Assembly (NCBI RefSeq): GCF_024808255.1
Contig: NZ_JANTYS010000011.1
Coordinates: forward strand, 124,001 to 188,000
Origin: Mucilaginibacter dorajii
GTDB taxonomy: Bacteria; Bacteroidota; Bacteroidia; Sphingobacteriales; Sphingobacteriaceae
DNA: 64,000 nt
Direction of reading: 5' to 3'
In this document: in pieces, positions 18,365 through 27,014 of the stretch
Numbering within the stretch: position 1 is the first letter of the stretch
Layout: the number at the start of each line of letters is the position of its first letter
Translations under genes and position numbers: made by a program
Notes under the pieces: model-generated
Databases searched by the model: none
Seen by the model: only the letters and a program-made list of their open reading frames with translations
Told to the model about the DNA's origin: nothing

Positions 18365-21300
18365 TTATAGTTTGATATCAAGTCCGAAGGAATAGATCCT
18401 TGGTTGTGGATATTCTCCCCTGTCAACACCTGTATCTAAAATGCCGCCTGATATTTCGGGATCGTAACCTGTGTATTTGGTGATCACGAAGGCATTTTTA
18501 ACCTGTCCATATACCCTTACACTGCTAAACACTTTGCCTGTAATTGATTTTGGAAAAGTGAAGCCCAGCTGAAGATTTTTGATCTTCACAAAAGAGCCAT
18601 TCTCCACATACCGGTCAGATACGCGAATGTTGCTGTTAGGATCGGTAAATGAATATCTTGGGTAACGGGCATCGTTGGTAGTTCCAGGGCCTGTCCACCT
18701 GGCCAATACACTGCGGAATTTATTGGTGTAGTTACCATTACGCTCATACGCGCGGTAAATATCGTTACCAATAGAAGCGTATGTGAACGCGCTGAAATCA
18801 AACGATTTGTAGCTGATGCTCAGATTCCAACCCATGGTAAACTTAGGGAACGGGTCGCCTATTTTAGTTTGGTCGTTGGCATCTATCTTGCCGTCTTTGT
18901 TTACATCAACATATTTGATATCGCCTGGCTGCGCACCGGCCTGTATAGGCGAAGCCGCAATTTCCTGTGCCGATTGGAACAAACCATCAGTTTTATACCC
19001 GTAAAAGTAGCCCGGAGTAAAACCTTTTTGAAAAACAGTAACCGTTTGCGATTGACCGTTGAAATAACTGCCGCCATAGATCTTGGCAGAGTTATCGGTA
19101 TTGGTAGCTGTTACTACGTTTTTTGCGGTTGTGAAGGTAATTGTGTTACCAATTTTAAAATCCTTACCTGCCATAGCGTTATACCCCACGGTAATATCAA
19201 CACCATTTGTTTTGGTCGAACCGATGTTAGCCGTAGGAATAGGTACAGTACCAAGGTATAACGACGCGTTAGGCGTAAACAATAAACCGTTTACTTTTTT
19301 CTGATAATAATCTGCGGTTAAGCTCAGGTTGTTATTCAGGAATTTAATATCGAAACCAACATTTGATTGGATCTGGCGTTCCCATTTCAAAGCATTATTT
19401 GCCGCCGAACCCACCGTTGATCCCGGATAAAATACATTATCGAAATTGTAGCCGTTACTATTTGCCGTAGGGCCATAATCAGGACCACCCGTAACTATTT
19501 TTACATATTGCGGGTTCACATTTTCATTGCCGATAACGCCATAGCTACCACGGATTTTTAAGAAGCTGATTGCCGGAACGTTAAAGAAATCCTCTTTAGT
19601 AACCACCCAGCCCAATGAGCCTGAGTAAAAGTTACCAAACTTATTGTCAACACCAAAAGCATAAGAACCATCACGACGGGCGGTAAATGAAGCAAGGTAT
19701 TTTTCCTTATAATCATAATTTACGCGACCGAAATAAGAGATGTTCCTGCGGAAGTACTGGTAATAAAAACCAGTAAGCGCATTGGTATTGGTTGCCGAAT
19801 TAGTACCCGTTGCCGCTGTAAAATCAGCAAATTCCCAGGAGTTGAAAGGTACATCCTGCCTGCTTGCCCCATCGGCATTGCCAGATGTTCTGTAGAGTGA
19901 AAAACCCAGCGTGGTTTCAAAATGGTGGTCTTTGGCTATATCAAAGTTATAGTTGCCATAGGTTTCCCATGAGTAGTTAAAGTTGCTGTCCTTTTCATGC
20001 GATACGCTGTTGTGCATACCAGTTACCGTGCTGCCATCGGCATTCATGGTATTATCTACGTTTTGCGGACCGTAAAATACAAGGGGAGTAAATGTTTTTG
20101 CATTTGAATCGTATTTGGTGTAGCCAAACCTGCTGGTTAGGGTTAAATTATTGAGCAAGTTGTATTGCAGTTCGAATTTACCGTACAGCTTGTTGCCTAC
20201 ATTTTTATTGTAAGTATTATCGAGTTTGGTAAGTGGATTATAAACTTCAGATAGGATGAGGTTACTGAACCCATATTTGCCAACCGTGTTTGGTACATTG
20301 TTATAAACAGGAACGGTTGGATCAAAGTTAAGCGCGCTACCCAGAATACTATTGAATGAGTTTTCCTGTACGCCTTTTGAATTGAGGATAACATCAGTAG
20401 CGTTCACAATGAACTTTAGTTTTTTAGATAGCTGGAAGGTTAGGTTAGCGGTAAAGTTCCCCCTGTCAAACCTCGATTTATCAAGCCCGCCCACTATACC
20501 GCCCTGGCTTTGATAACCTGCCGATAGGAAATAACTTACCGCATCGCTTCCGCCTGTTGCCGATAGATTATAGGTTTGCATAGGCGCGGTATGAAATATC
20601 TGGCGCTGCCAATCGGTACCTACACCTAACGTACTCAGGTCGGGGAAGATAACATTACCACCCGATGATACGCTGCCCTCATTTACTATAGCGCCGTATT
20701 CACTGGCATTTAGTACGCCAATGTAACGCGCCACTTCTTGAACACCATAATTGGCATTCACGGATATCTGGGGCTTTTGATTTTTACGACCGGTTTTGGT
20801 TGTTACCACAATTACACCATTACCACCCTTTACACCGTAGATGGCTGTAGTTGCCGCATCTTTTAATACACTGATAGATTCAATGTCGCTTGGGTTTATC
20901 GAGTTAAAATCGGTTAAGGTTTGCTGTACCCCGTCGATGATCACTGTTGGATCGGTACCTGTAAATGAAGGGATGCCACGAATAAGTACTGTGGGTTTTG
21001 AGCCCGGTGAACCGCTTTGAATAACGCTTACACCAGATACCTGGCCTTGCAAAGCTTCCTCGGCACGGGTTGGGGTTAATTTTTGAATGTCGGCACTTTT
21101 GATAGTTGATATGGCGCCCGATACCTTGGTGACCTTTTGGGTGCCGTAGCCTACCACTACTACCTCGTTTAAGGCGTTTGCCGCATCATCTTCCAAAACA
21201 AAATTGACCACGCCGGCCGTTGTTACCGTTTTTTCAACGGCTTTCATGCCCAAAAAGGTTACCACTATGGTACCACCGCTTTGCGGTATCGATAACGAGT

Positions 21301-21487
21301 AATTGCCGCTAACATCTGTAACCGCACCGTTTGTTGTGCCTTTAAGCATTACAGAAGCACCCGGTAAAGGCTGCCCATCTGATTTTTGGGTCACTTTACC
21401 GGTTAATCGAATGTTTTGTGCAAAAGCACCGCTTACCAGGCATAAGAGTAAGGCGATGCTTAAACAAAACTTAAGTTTTAATTGCAT
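18365..21487 (-). CDS. SusC/RagA-family TonB-linked outer membrane protein
   Basis: A TonB-dependent importer for oligosaccharides, about 1040 residues from the start I prefer. An in-frame ATG exists at 21532, but starting at 21487 (MQLKLKFCLSIALLLCLVSG) places a proper signal peptide, cleaved near GAFAQ, at the N-terminus. Then come the carboxypeptidase-regulatory-like domain (IRLTGKVTQKSDGQPLPGAS), the box VVVGYGTQ, the plug with GGNGVIVVTTK, and the beta-barrel ending in RIYSFGLDIKL. The protein pairs with SusD downstream. A divergent propeller regulator begins 409 bases away. Together with the GH16 genes this is a canonical PUL. Confidence 0.96.
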   Translation of the reverse strand: MQLKLKFCLSIALLLCLVSGAFAQNIRLTGKVTQKSDGQPLPGASVMLKGTTNGAVTDVSGNYSLSIPQSGGTIVVTFLGMKAVEKTVTTAGVVNFVLEDDAANALNEVVVVGYGTQKVTKVSGAISTIKSADIQKLTPTRAEEALQGQVSGVSVIQSGSPGSKPTVLIRGIPSFTGTDPTVIIDGVQQTLTDFNSINPSDIESISVLKDAATTAIYGVKGGNGVIVVTTKTGRKNQKPQISVNANYGVQEVARYIGVLNASEYGAIVNEGSVSSGGNVIFPDLSTLGVGTDWQRQIFHTAPMQTYNLSATGGSDAVSYFLSAGYQSQGGIVGGLDKSRFDRGNFTANLTFQLSKKLKFIVNATDVILNSKGVQENSFNSILGSALNFDPTVPVYNNVPNTVGKYGFSNLILSEVYNPLTKLDNTYNKNVGNKLYGKFELQYNLLNNLTLTSRFGYTKYDSNAKTFTPLVFYGPQNVDNTMNADGSTVTGMHNSVSHEKDSNFNYSWETYGNYNFDIAKDHHFETTLGFSLYRTSGNADGASRQDVPFNSWEFADFTAATGTNSATNTNALTGFYYQYFRRNISYFGRVNYDYKEKYLASFTARRDGSYAFGVDNKFGNFYSGSLGWVVTKEDFFNVPAISFLKIRGSYGVIGNENVNPQYVKIVTGGPDYGPTANSNGYNFDNVFYPGSTVGSAANNALKWERQIQSNVGFDIKFLNNNLSLTADYYQKKVNGLLFTPNASLYLGTVPIPTANIGSTKTNGVDITVGYNAMAGKDFKIGNTITFTTAKNVVTATNTDNSAKIYGGSYFNGQSQTVTVFQKGFTPGYFYGYKTDGLFQSAQEIAASPIQAGAQPGDIKYVDVNKDGKIDANDQTKIGDPFPKFTMGWNLSISYKSFDFSAFTYASIGNDIYRAYERNGNYTNKFRSVLARWTGPGTTNDARYPRYSFTDPNSNIRVSDRYVENGSFVKIKNLQLGFTFPKSITGKVFSSVRVYGQVKNAFVITKYTGYDPEISGGILDTGVDRGEYPQPRIYSFGLDIKL

Positions 21488-21532
21488 ACAAAGTTTAATT
21501 TTAGGTTTATAATTTATAGTTGGTTGCTGCAA

Positions 21533-21895
21533 ACCCGGTTTAAAACCTCATTGCAGGTACACCTGGTTAGGGTGCGTTTTTAAGTTGAGCCTGTTTCAGG
21601 GTGGAAACTCCGGCGTTATTTTCCGGATATGGGCCGCATAGCATTCGCCACCGTATAACATCATTATACAGGGCATAGGTAAGCCTGGTGAATTCATGTA
21701 CAAGTAAAAATTTTAATAATATAATTGGTTACGAAGCTCGAATTCGTTTTGTCAAATGTATATGCAGATGCTTGTTGTAATGAAAAAACGGACTACATCA
21801 CTACCACACAGTTTGAAAAAATCATCGTAATAGTGGATATTCGTACTTATAGTTGATACATTTATCAAAATGTCGGCTACCGCATTATAACCCTT
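21533..21895. promoter_or_regulatory. Divergent regulatory region between susC and regulator
   Basis: About 360 non-coding bases separate the two divergent PUL genes, so both promoters must lie here. I could not find an exact TAnnTTTG element on either strand. A short inverted pair, TTGATA and TATCAA, surrounds CATT at 21853-21868. No convincing regulator site can be named. Confidence 0.4.
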
Positions 21896-24817
21896 ATGTT
21901 TCTACGTACCGTTTTTATCCTGTTAATGCTTAGCGGCGCACAGTCGCTGTTTTCGCAAACCTATATTGGCCAGCGTGAAACAGTAAATTTTGATAAAAAG
22001 CAATACAATGCCGGTACACAAAACTGGAAAATAAAACAGGACACCCAGGGTCGCGTATACTTTGCCAATAACGAAGGTGTTTTAGTTTTTGATGGCGCGT
22101 ACTGGCAACTTTATCCCCTACCCAACAAAACCATTGTACGCTCTATAGAATTTGGAAAGGATAAAAAGCTATATGCCGGTGGCCAGGACGAAATGGGGTA
22201 CTTCTCGCCGGGCAAAAATGGGCAACTTGCCTTTACATCGCTAAAAAGCCTCCTACCAAAAGCGGATCAAAATTTTTCGGATATATGGGACATTGTTACT
22301 TATGGTGATGATGTGTTTTTTAGGGCGCATGATAAAATTTTCAGGTACAGCAATAACAAGATCACCATTTATAACTCTTCATCGTGGCTGTTTTTGGGCC
22401 TGTACCAGGATCAGCTGATAGCCCACGATGAGCAAAAAGGAATTTTAGTTTTTAAAAACGGCAGCTGGCAACCGTTTATAGAGAAAAAGCTTTTACCTAA
22501 GGGTTTTTACATCACCAACATCTGCCGCTTTGGCGAAAACTCCAGCCTGGTAACCACCGCCAAAAACGGGGTTTATATTTTAAGCGGTAATCAACTTAAA
22601 TACTTCAAACTATCTGGTTTTGATACGGATAACCAACAGGCCTTTTCGGCGGCGATAGCCATTGGCGATAACAATTATCTCATCAGCACTTATACCAACG
22701 GCATTTACCAGGTTGATGCTAACGGTACCGTAATTGAAAAGATCTCCAAAAAAGAAGGCCTGCAAAATACCAATGTACGTTGCCTGTTCATGGATGTTAA
22801 CCGTAACATTTGGCTCGGGCTTGATAACGGTATAGATTTCATCGCATTTAATAACGCTGTAAAGCATGTTAACCCATTGATATTTAAGGATGGTAGCGGG
22901 TTCTCCATTGCGAAATACAACAACGACCTGTATTTTTCTATGTCGACAGGGATCTTCCAGTTGCCTATACAGGATATTGGTGATTTGAGCTATACTAAAA
23001 ACGACTTTAAAACCCTTGCAGATGGTTTATCCTGGCACTTATCTGTTGTAAATGATGATCTGTTAGCCGGCAGGGATGATGGCTTATTCAGAATTTTTAA
23101 TGGTAAGCTACAACCGATATACAACGCTACCGGTTTTTGGCTCTTTGAATCATTGCTCAACAAACCCGGAACGAATTTAATTGCAGCGGGCAATTACTTT
23201 GGTGTAAGGTTATTTGAGCGCGACGCTTCCGGTTTTATTGATAAAGGGAATATTGGCAAGTACTATGAATCGGCAAGGTTTTTAGCTATTGATGGCGAGA
23301 GTAATATCTGGACATCGCATCCCACCCGCGGTGTTTACAAAATAAGCACCGATAATTCGCAGGTTAAAATGTATACGGCGGCTCAGGGGTTGCCATCGGC
23401 ATTAAATAACTTTGTTTTTAAGATCAAAAACCGGGTAGTTGTGGCTACGGAGAAGGGCATATATGAATATAATAGTGCGACAGATCAATTTCAGCCCGAT
23501 GAAACCTATAAAAACATCTTTGGTACAAGGAGCTTAAGATATTTGAAAGAAGATCCATCGGGCAATATCTGGTTTGTGCAGGAAAAAAGTATCGGCGTAG
23601 TTGATTATGCAACCTCCAAACCCAATATCATTTACATCCCCGAGCTGACCAACAAAATACTGAGCGGCTTTGAAAACGTATATCCTATTAATGATAATAA
23701 TGTTTTTGTCGGCAGCGAGAATGGTTACTACCATGTCAACTATGCAAAATACAAACAGAATATTCACCCTTTATCTGTTTTTATCCGTAAAGTTAAAGCT
23801 ATAGCCGGTACCGATAGCTTGCTTTTCGGAGGATACTTTGGCCTTGTGAATGAGGATAATAAACAAACGTCAAGCACAACACAAGCACTTAGTTACCTGT
23901 GGAACTCGCTGCATTTTGAATACTCCTCGCCTATTTTTGAAGGACAATCAAATGTAAGTTACAGTTACTATTTAGATGGTTTTGATAAAGAATGGTCGGC
24001 CTGGTCAAAAAAAACGGAAAAGGATTATACCAACTTATCAGCAGGTACTTATACATTTAAGGTCAAGGCACGTAACCATCAAAATAATGAGTCGCCGGTT
24101 AGTTCTTATACATTTACTATTAACCCGCCCTGGTATTTAAGCATCTGGGCATTTGTAGCTTATGTAATGGCATTTGCCTATTTGTTATACTTTGTGTACC
24201 GGTTACAGGAGAAAAGGCACATCCGCAACCAGGAAAAAGAGCTTTTGATACAGCGGCAAAAGAACGAAGAAGAGCAAAAACAAATGGCTTACCTGCACCA
24301 GTTGGAGTTGGAAAGATCAGAAAAGGAGGTGGTTAAGCTTAAAAACGAGAAGCTGGAAAGCGAGATTGAATTTAAAAACTCAGAGCTGGCCTCATCGGCA
24401 ATGAGCCTGGTACAAAAAAAGGAGTTTATTTTAAAAGTTAAGGACGAATTGCAGCGCATCAACAAGTCGGGCAAGGATGTGGTGGAGGCAGTGGAGATCA
24501 AGAAGATCCTGCGCCTGCTATCCGAAGAAAAAAAGGTGAACGAGGAATGGGAACAATTCAGCATCCATTTTAATAAAGTACATGCCGATTTTTTAACGGT
24601 GATCAAAGAACGGTATCCAAGCATTAATCAGCAGGAATTAAAGCTTAGCGCATATCTCATCATGAATCTTTCCAGTAAGGAAATCGCTCAATTGATGGCT
24701 ATCTCTGTGCGGGGTGTGGAGATCAGCAGGTACCGATTGCGGAAAAAACTGCAGATCCCTACGGAGATCAATTTGTTTGAGTTCCTGTTTGATATTCAGC
24801 GTGAGATCATGAAATAA
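21896..24817 (+). CDS. Membrane-spanning propeller regulator with LuxR-type HTH
   Basis: A 973-residue one-component regulator. The order is: signal peptide (1-20, ending LFSQ), a two-component-regulator-type beta-propeller through about residue 640 (repeat motifs such as NIWLGLDNGIDFIA and GNIWFVQEKSIGVV), a Y_Y_Y domain at about 645-740 (YLDGFDKEWSAW, AGTYTFKVKARN), one membrane span at about 747-770 (YLSIWAFVAYVMAFAYLLYF), a long coiled coil (about 775-860) and a C-terminal LuxR-like helix-turn-helix at 910-957 (LSSKEIAQLMAISVRGVEI). There is no histidine kinase or receiver domain, so it differs from the hybrid two-component regulators of Bacteroides. The DNA-binding domain would stay tethered to the inner membrane. 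It almost certainly senses a glucan fragment and controls the divergent PUL. Its last 11 bases overlap the lysR gene's end. Confidence 0.9.
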   Translation: MFLRTVFILLMLSGAQSLFSQTYIGQRETVNFDKKQYNAGTQNWKIKQDTQGRVYFANNEGVLVFDGAYWQLYPLPNKTIVRSIEFGKDKKLYAGGQDEMGYFSPGKNGQLAFTSLKSLLPKADQNFSDIWDIVTYGDDVFFRAHDKIFRYSNNKITIYNSSSWLFLGLYQDQLIAHDEQKGILVFKNGSWQPFIEKKLLPKGFYITNICRFGENSSLVTTAKNGVYILSGNQLKYFKLSGFDTDNQQAFSAAIAIGDNNYLISTYTNGIYQVDANGTVIEKISKKEGLQNTNVRCLFMDVNRNIWLGLDNGIDFIAFNNAVKHVNPLIFKDGSGFSIAKYNNDLYFSMSTGIFQLPIQDIGDLSYTKNDFKTLADGLSWHLSVVNDDLLAGRDDGLFRIFNGKLQPIYNATGFWLFESLLNKPGTNLIAAGNYFGVRLFERDASGFIDKGNIGKYYESARFLAIDGESNIWTSHPTRGVYKISTDNSQVKMYTAAQGLPSALNNFVFKIKNRVVVATEKGIYEYNSATDQFQPDETYKNIFGTRSLRYLKEDPSGNIWFVQEKSIGVVDYATSKPNIIYIPELTNKILSGFENVYPINDNNVFVGSENGYYHVNYAKYKQNIHPLSVFIRKVKAIAGTDSLLFGGYFGLVNEDNKQTSSTTQALSYLWNSLHFEYSSPIFEGQSNVSYSYYLDGFDKEWSAWSKKTEKDYTNLSAGTYTFKVKARNHQNNESPVSSYTFTINPPWYLSIWAFVAYVMAFAYLLYFVYRLQEKRHIRNQEKELLIQRQKNEEEQKQMAYLHQLELERSEKEVVKLKNEKLESEIEFKNSELASSAMSLVQKKEFILKVKDELQRINKSGKDVVEAVEIKKILRLLSEEKKVNEEWEQFSIHFNKVHADFLTVIKERYPSINQQELKLSAYLIMNLSSKEIAQLMAISVRGVEISRYRLRKKLQIPTEINLFEFLFDIQREIMK

Positions 24818-25679
24818 GTTCGGCCTTGTATAGGTCGATAAAGGCCCGCAACGCCCTTGATTGCGGTATATTTTTCCTGAATACCAATAGCGTGGTCATG
24901 GTACCCAGCTCTTTACTCATGACAAAAGTATTCAGTTTTCTACCTGCATAATGCTGGCTGATCAATTCGGCGGGTAAAATACTAATACCAAGCCCCGCTT
25001 CTACAAAATTGATGATCCCCTCAAGCGAGTTTACCACCATACTTTTATAATTGATGATGCCTTTTGCGCTCAACCAGGCCTCAAGCCTTGCCCTGAAGAT
25101 GCAGCCCTGGTCGAAAACTATAATTTTAAGCGGCTGGACTGCAAGGATCTCGGTAAGTTTTGTTTTTTGTGCCGATGAAAAAATCACCAGTTGTTCTTCC
25201 TTAATATGGATCTGTTCCAGCTCGGGTGAGTTAATTGGGCCGGATACAAACGCGGCATCAAGTTTATAGTTGATCACATCGTTAATTAAGCCATGCCGCA
25301 TTTCTGACTTAAACTCTAATTCAATATCCGGGTAAGCATCTGTAAACCGGTTTAAAATATCAGGCACTTTAAGGGCCATGGTTGTTTCTATACATCCAAT
25401 TTTAAGCTGACCGCTAATTTGATTGGCTTTTTTGATCTCTTTTTTAGCCTCCTCAACCAAATGGCCTATCTGCTTGCAATAATGCATCAGGGTTTCGCCG
25501 GCTGTTGTAAGCGTTACCTTACGGGATGATCGTGTAAACAGATCGGCACCAAACTCATCTTCCAGGCTTTTGATGCGTGCCGTAACGTTTGATTGTACGG
25601 TAAACATCGCCTCGGCTGCTTTGGTAAAGCTGCCATAAAAGGCGACAGCCTCAAATATTTTTAGGTCGTTGGTATTCAT
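24807..25679 (-). CDS. LysR-family transcriptional regulator
   Basis: A 290-residue regulator with the N-terminal winged HTH (1-60; NDLKIFEAVAFYGSFTKAAE, then SNVTARIKSLEDEFG and LFTRSSRKVTLT). The effector-binding domain runs from about 90 to 290. It is divergent from the alpha/beta hydrolase gene, with an 86-base gap holding an inverted repeat that suits a LysR tetramer. The convergent 3' end overlaps the propeller-regulator gene by 11 bases, so the two mRNAs have complementary ends. The hydrolase is the likely target and self-repression is likely, as is usual for the family. The inducer is unknown. Confidence 0.93.
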   Translation of the reverse strand: MNTNDLKIFEAVAFYGSFTKAAEAMFTVQSNVTARIKSLEDEFGADLFTRSSRKVTLTTAGETLMHYCKQIGHLVEEAKKEIKKANQISGQLKIGCIETTMALKVPDILNRFTDAYPDIELEFKSEMRHGLINDVINYKLDAAFVSGPINSPELEQIHIKEEQLVIFSSAQKTKLTEILAVQPLKIIVFDQGCIFRARLEAWLSAKGIINYKSMVVNSLEGIINFVEAGLGISILPAELISQHYAGRKLNTFVMSKELGTMTTLLVFRKNIPQSRALRAFIDLYKAELIS

Positions 25680-25693
25680 AAATCACTAATTAT

Positions 25694-25716
25694 GATTAAT
25701 AAAATCACTATTAATC
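25694..25716. promoter_or_regulatory. LysR-type operator
   Basis: GATTAAT and ATTAATC are perfect inverted 7-mers separated by 9 bases, containing a T-N11-A core. They lie midway between the lysR and hydrolase starts and 26 bases upstream of the hydrolase -7 element. Confidence 0.65.
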
Positions 25717-25741
25717 GTTTTTAATAATCAAATATCCACAT

Positions 25742-25749
25742 TACTTTTG
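25742..25749 (+). promoter_or_regulatory. Promoter -7 element for alpha/beta hydrolase
   Basis: TACTTTTG matches TAnnTTTG exactly, 17 bases before the ATG at 25766, giving a very short 5' leader. Confidence 0.6.
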
Positions 25750-25765
25750 GATAAGCAAACAGCAA

Positions 25766-26737
25766 ATGAAAATTAAAAAACTAATGAGGGCGGCAGTTGT
25801 AGTTGCGGGAGTAGGATTACTCGCAGGCAAAACATCGGCACAGTCTTCAACCTCAAAAAATCAAACCATGGAAACCAATTCAGTTCATTACCAAAACATT
25901 AAAGCCAATGGCTTAAACATTTTTTACAGGGAAGCCGGTGCTAAAGATGCCCCTACCGTATTGTTATTACACGGGTACCCTACCTCATCGCACATGTTCA
26001 GGAACCTGATCCCTATTTTAAGCAAACAATATCATGTGATAGCGCCGGATTTGCCGGGTTTTGGCTATTCAGACGCGCCCGCTCATGATCAGTTCGATTA
26101 TACTTTTGATAACCTGGCCAAAACCATGCAGGCGTTTATTGATGAGCTGGGTTTAAAACGCTTTGCCATTTACGTATTTGATTATGGTGCCCCTACCGGT
26201 TTCAGGTTGGTTATGGCTAACCCCGAAAAGATCACCGGTATTATATCCCAAAACGGAAACGCCTATGAAGAAGGATTGAGCACCGGCTGGAACCCGATCC
26301 AGAAATACTGGCAAAGCCCTACCAAAGAAAACCGCGACGCGCTGCGTGGCTTTGTAGAAAATAAAGTAACCTTGTTTCAGTATTTTGAGGGTGTATCAGA
26401 TCCATCGTTGATAGCTCCTGAATCTTATACCTTAGATCAGCACTTTTTAGACCGCCAGGGCAATGTTGAAATTCAGTTAGACCTGATGCTTGACTATCGC
26501 ACCAACGTTGCCCTGTATCCAAAATTCCAGGCTTATTTCAGGCAGTATCAGCCTAAACTATTGGCCGTGTGGGGTAATAAAGACCCTTACTTTTTACCGG
26601 CAGGCGCCGAAGCCTATAAACGCGATGATAAAAACGCTACCGTTAAATTTTACGATACCGGCCACTTCGCGCTTGAAACCAATGTTGAAGAAATTGGACA
26701 GGATATCTTAGCCTTTTTAGCCGGCCTGCCTAAATAA
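25766..26737 (+). CDS. Exported alpha/beta hydrolase (epoxide hydrolase / haloalkane dehalogenase type)
   Basis: A 323-residue hydrolase with an N-terminal export signal (1-26, VVVAGVGLLAGKTSAQ). The oxyanion-loop motif HGYPTSS is at 69-75. The nucleophile elbow VFDYGAPTG gives Asp139, not Ser, as in epoxide hydrolases and haloalkane dehalogenases. The acid candidate is Asp273 (WGNKDPYF) and the base His300 (DTGHFALET). These residues make an ester-forming Asp mechanism likely, but they do not decide between epoxide and halide substrates. It is divergent from a lysR gene with a palindromic site between them, a common arrangement for inducible detoxification enzymes. Export to the periplasm is an inference from the signal sequence. 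Confidence 0.88.
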   Translation: MKIKKLMRAAVVVAGVGLLAGKTSAQSSTSKNQTMETNSVHYQNIKANGLNIFYREAGAKDAPTVLLLHGYPTSSHMFRNLIPILSKQYHVIAPDLPGFGYSDAPAHDQFDYTFDNLAKTMQAFIDELGLKRFAIYVFDYGAPTGFRLVMANPEKITGIISQNGNAYEEGLSTGWNPIQKYWQSPTKENRDALRGFVENKVTLFQYFEGVSDPSLIAPESYTLDQHFLDRQGNVEIQLDLMLDYRTNVALYPKFQAYFRQYQPKLLAVWGNKDPYFLPAGAEAYKRDDKNATVKFYDTGHFALETNVEEIGQDILAFLAGLPK

Positions 26738-26781
26738 ATCAAACGCGTTACCGTATAGGCTTGTGAAACGTTTTTAAATTC

Positions 26782-26810
26782 AGCCTGTGGTCGGTGTTTC
26801 ACCGCACCAC
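26782..26810. repeat. AGCCTRTGGTCGGTG repeat, copy A
   Basis: AGCCTGTGGTCGGTG, then TTTCACCGCACCAC. The same motif recurs at 38384 and 39233, and inverted at 39401-39430. It lies downstream of the hydrolase gene. Confidence 0.6.
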
Positions 26811-26906
26811 TCCGATGATGAACGAATTAACACCCTATAACAAAACGCAAAAGAAAAATACACACAGAACTCATTATCAATAACTTAAATGTTAACATTT
26901 TTGAAT

Positions 26907-26931
26907 TATGTTAAGTTATGTTAACCCAATT
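26907..26931. repeat. 25-bp exact repeat, copy 1
   Basis: Twenty-five bases beginning TATGTTAAGTTATG and ending TTAACCCAATT are repeated exactly at 55067-55091, 28 kb away. Both copies are intergenic and in the same orientation. The role is unknown. Confidence 0.6.
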
Positions 26932-26962
26932 CACGTTGTTAACAGCACGTATAACATCCAAC

Positions 26963-27000
26963 AAAAAGGGGATATATCTTAAATGACATATCCCCTTTTT
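26963..27000. terminator. Bidirectional intrinsic terminator
   Basis: AAAAAGGGGATAT and ATATCCCCTTTTT form a 13-bp stem around a 12-base loop, with A- and T-runs in both orientations. It lies between the hydrolase (plus) and the tldE end of the moxR operon (minus, stop at 27015), so it can stop transcription from both sides. Confidence 0.85.
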
Positions 27001-27014
27001 ACTGTTTACCAGGA

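Noticed and set aside
21577..21612. Possible further copy of the AGCCTRTGGTCGGTG repeat
   Set aside because: Only the first seven bases (AGCCTGT) match; the rest does not align well enough.
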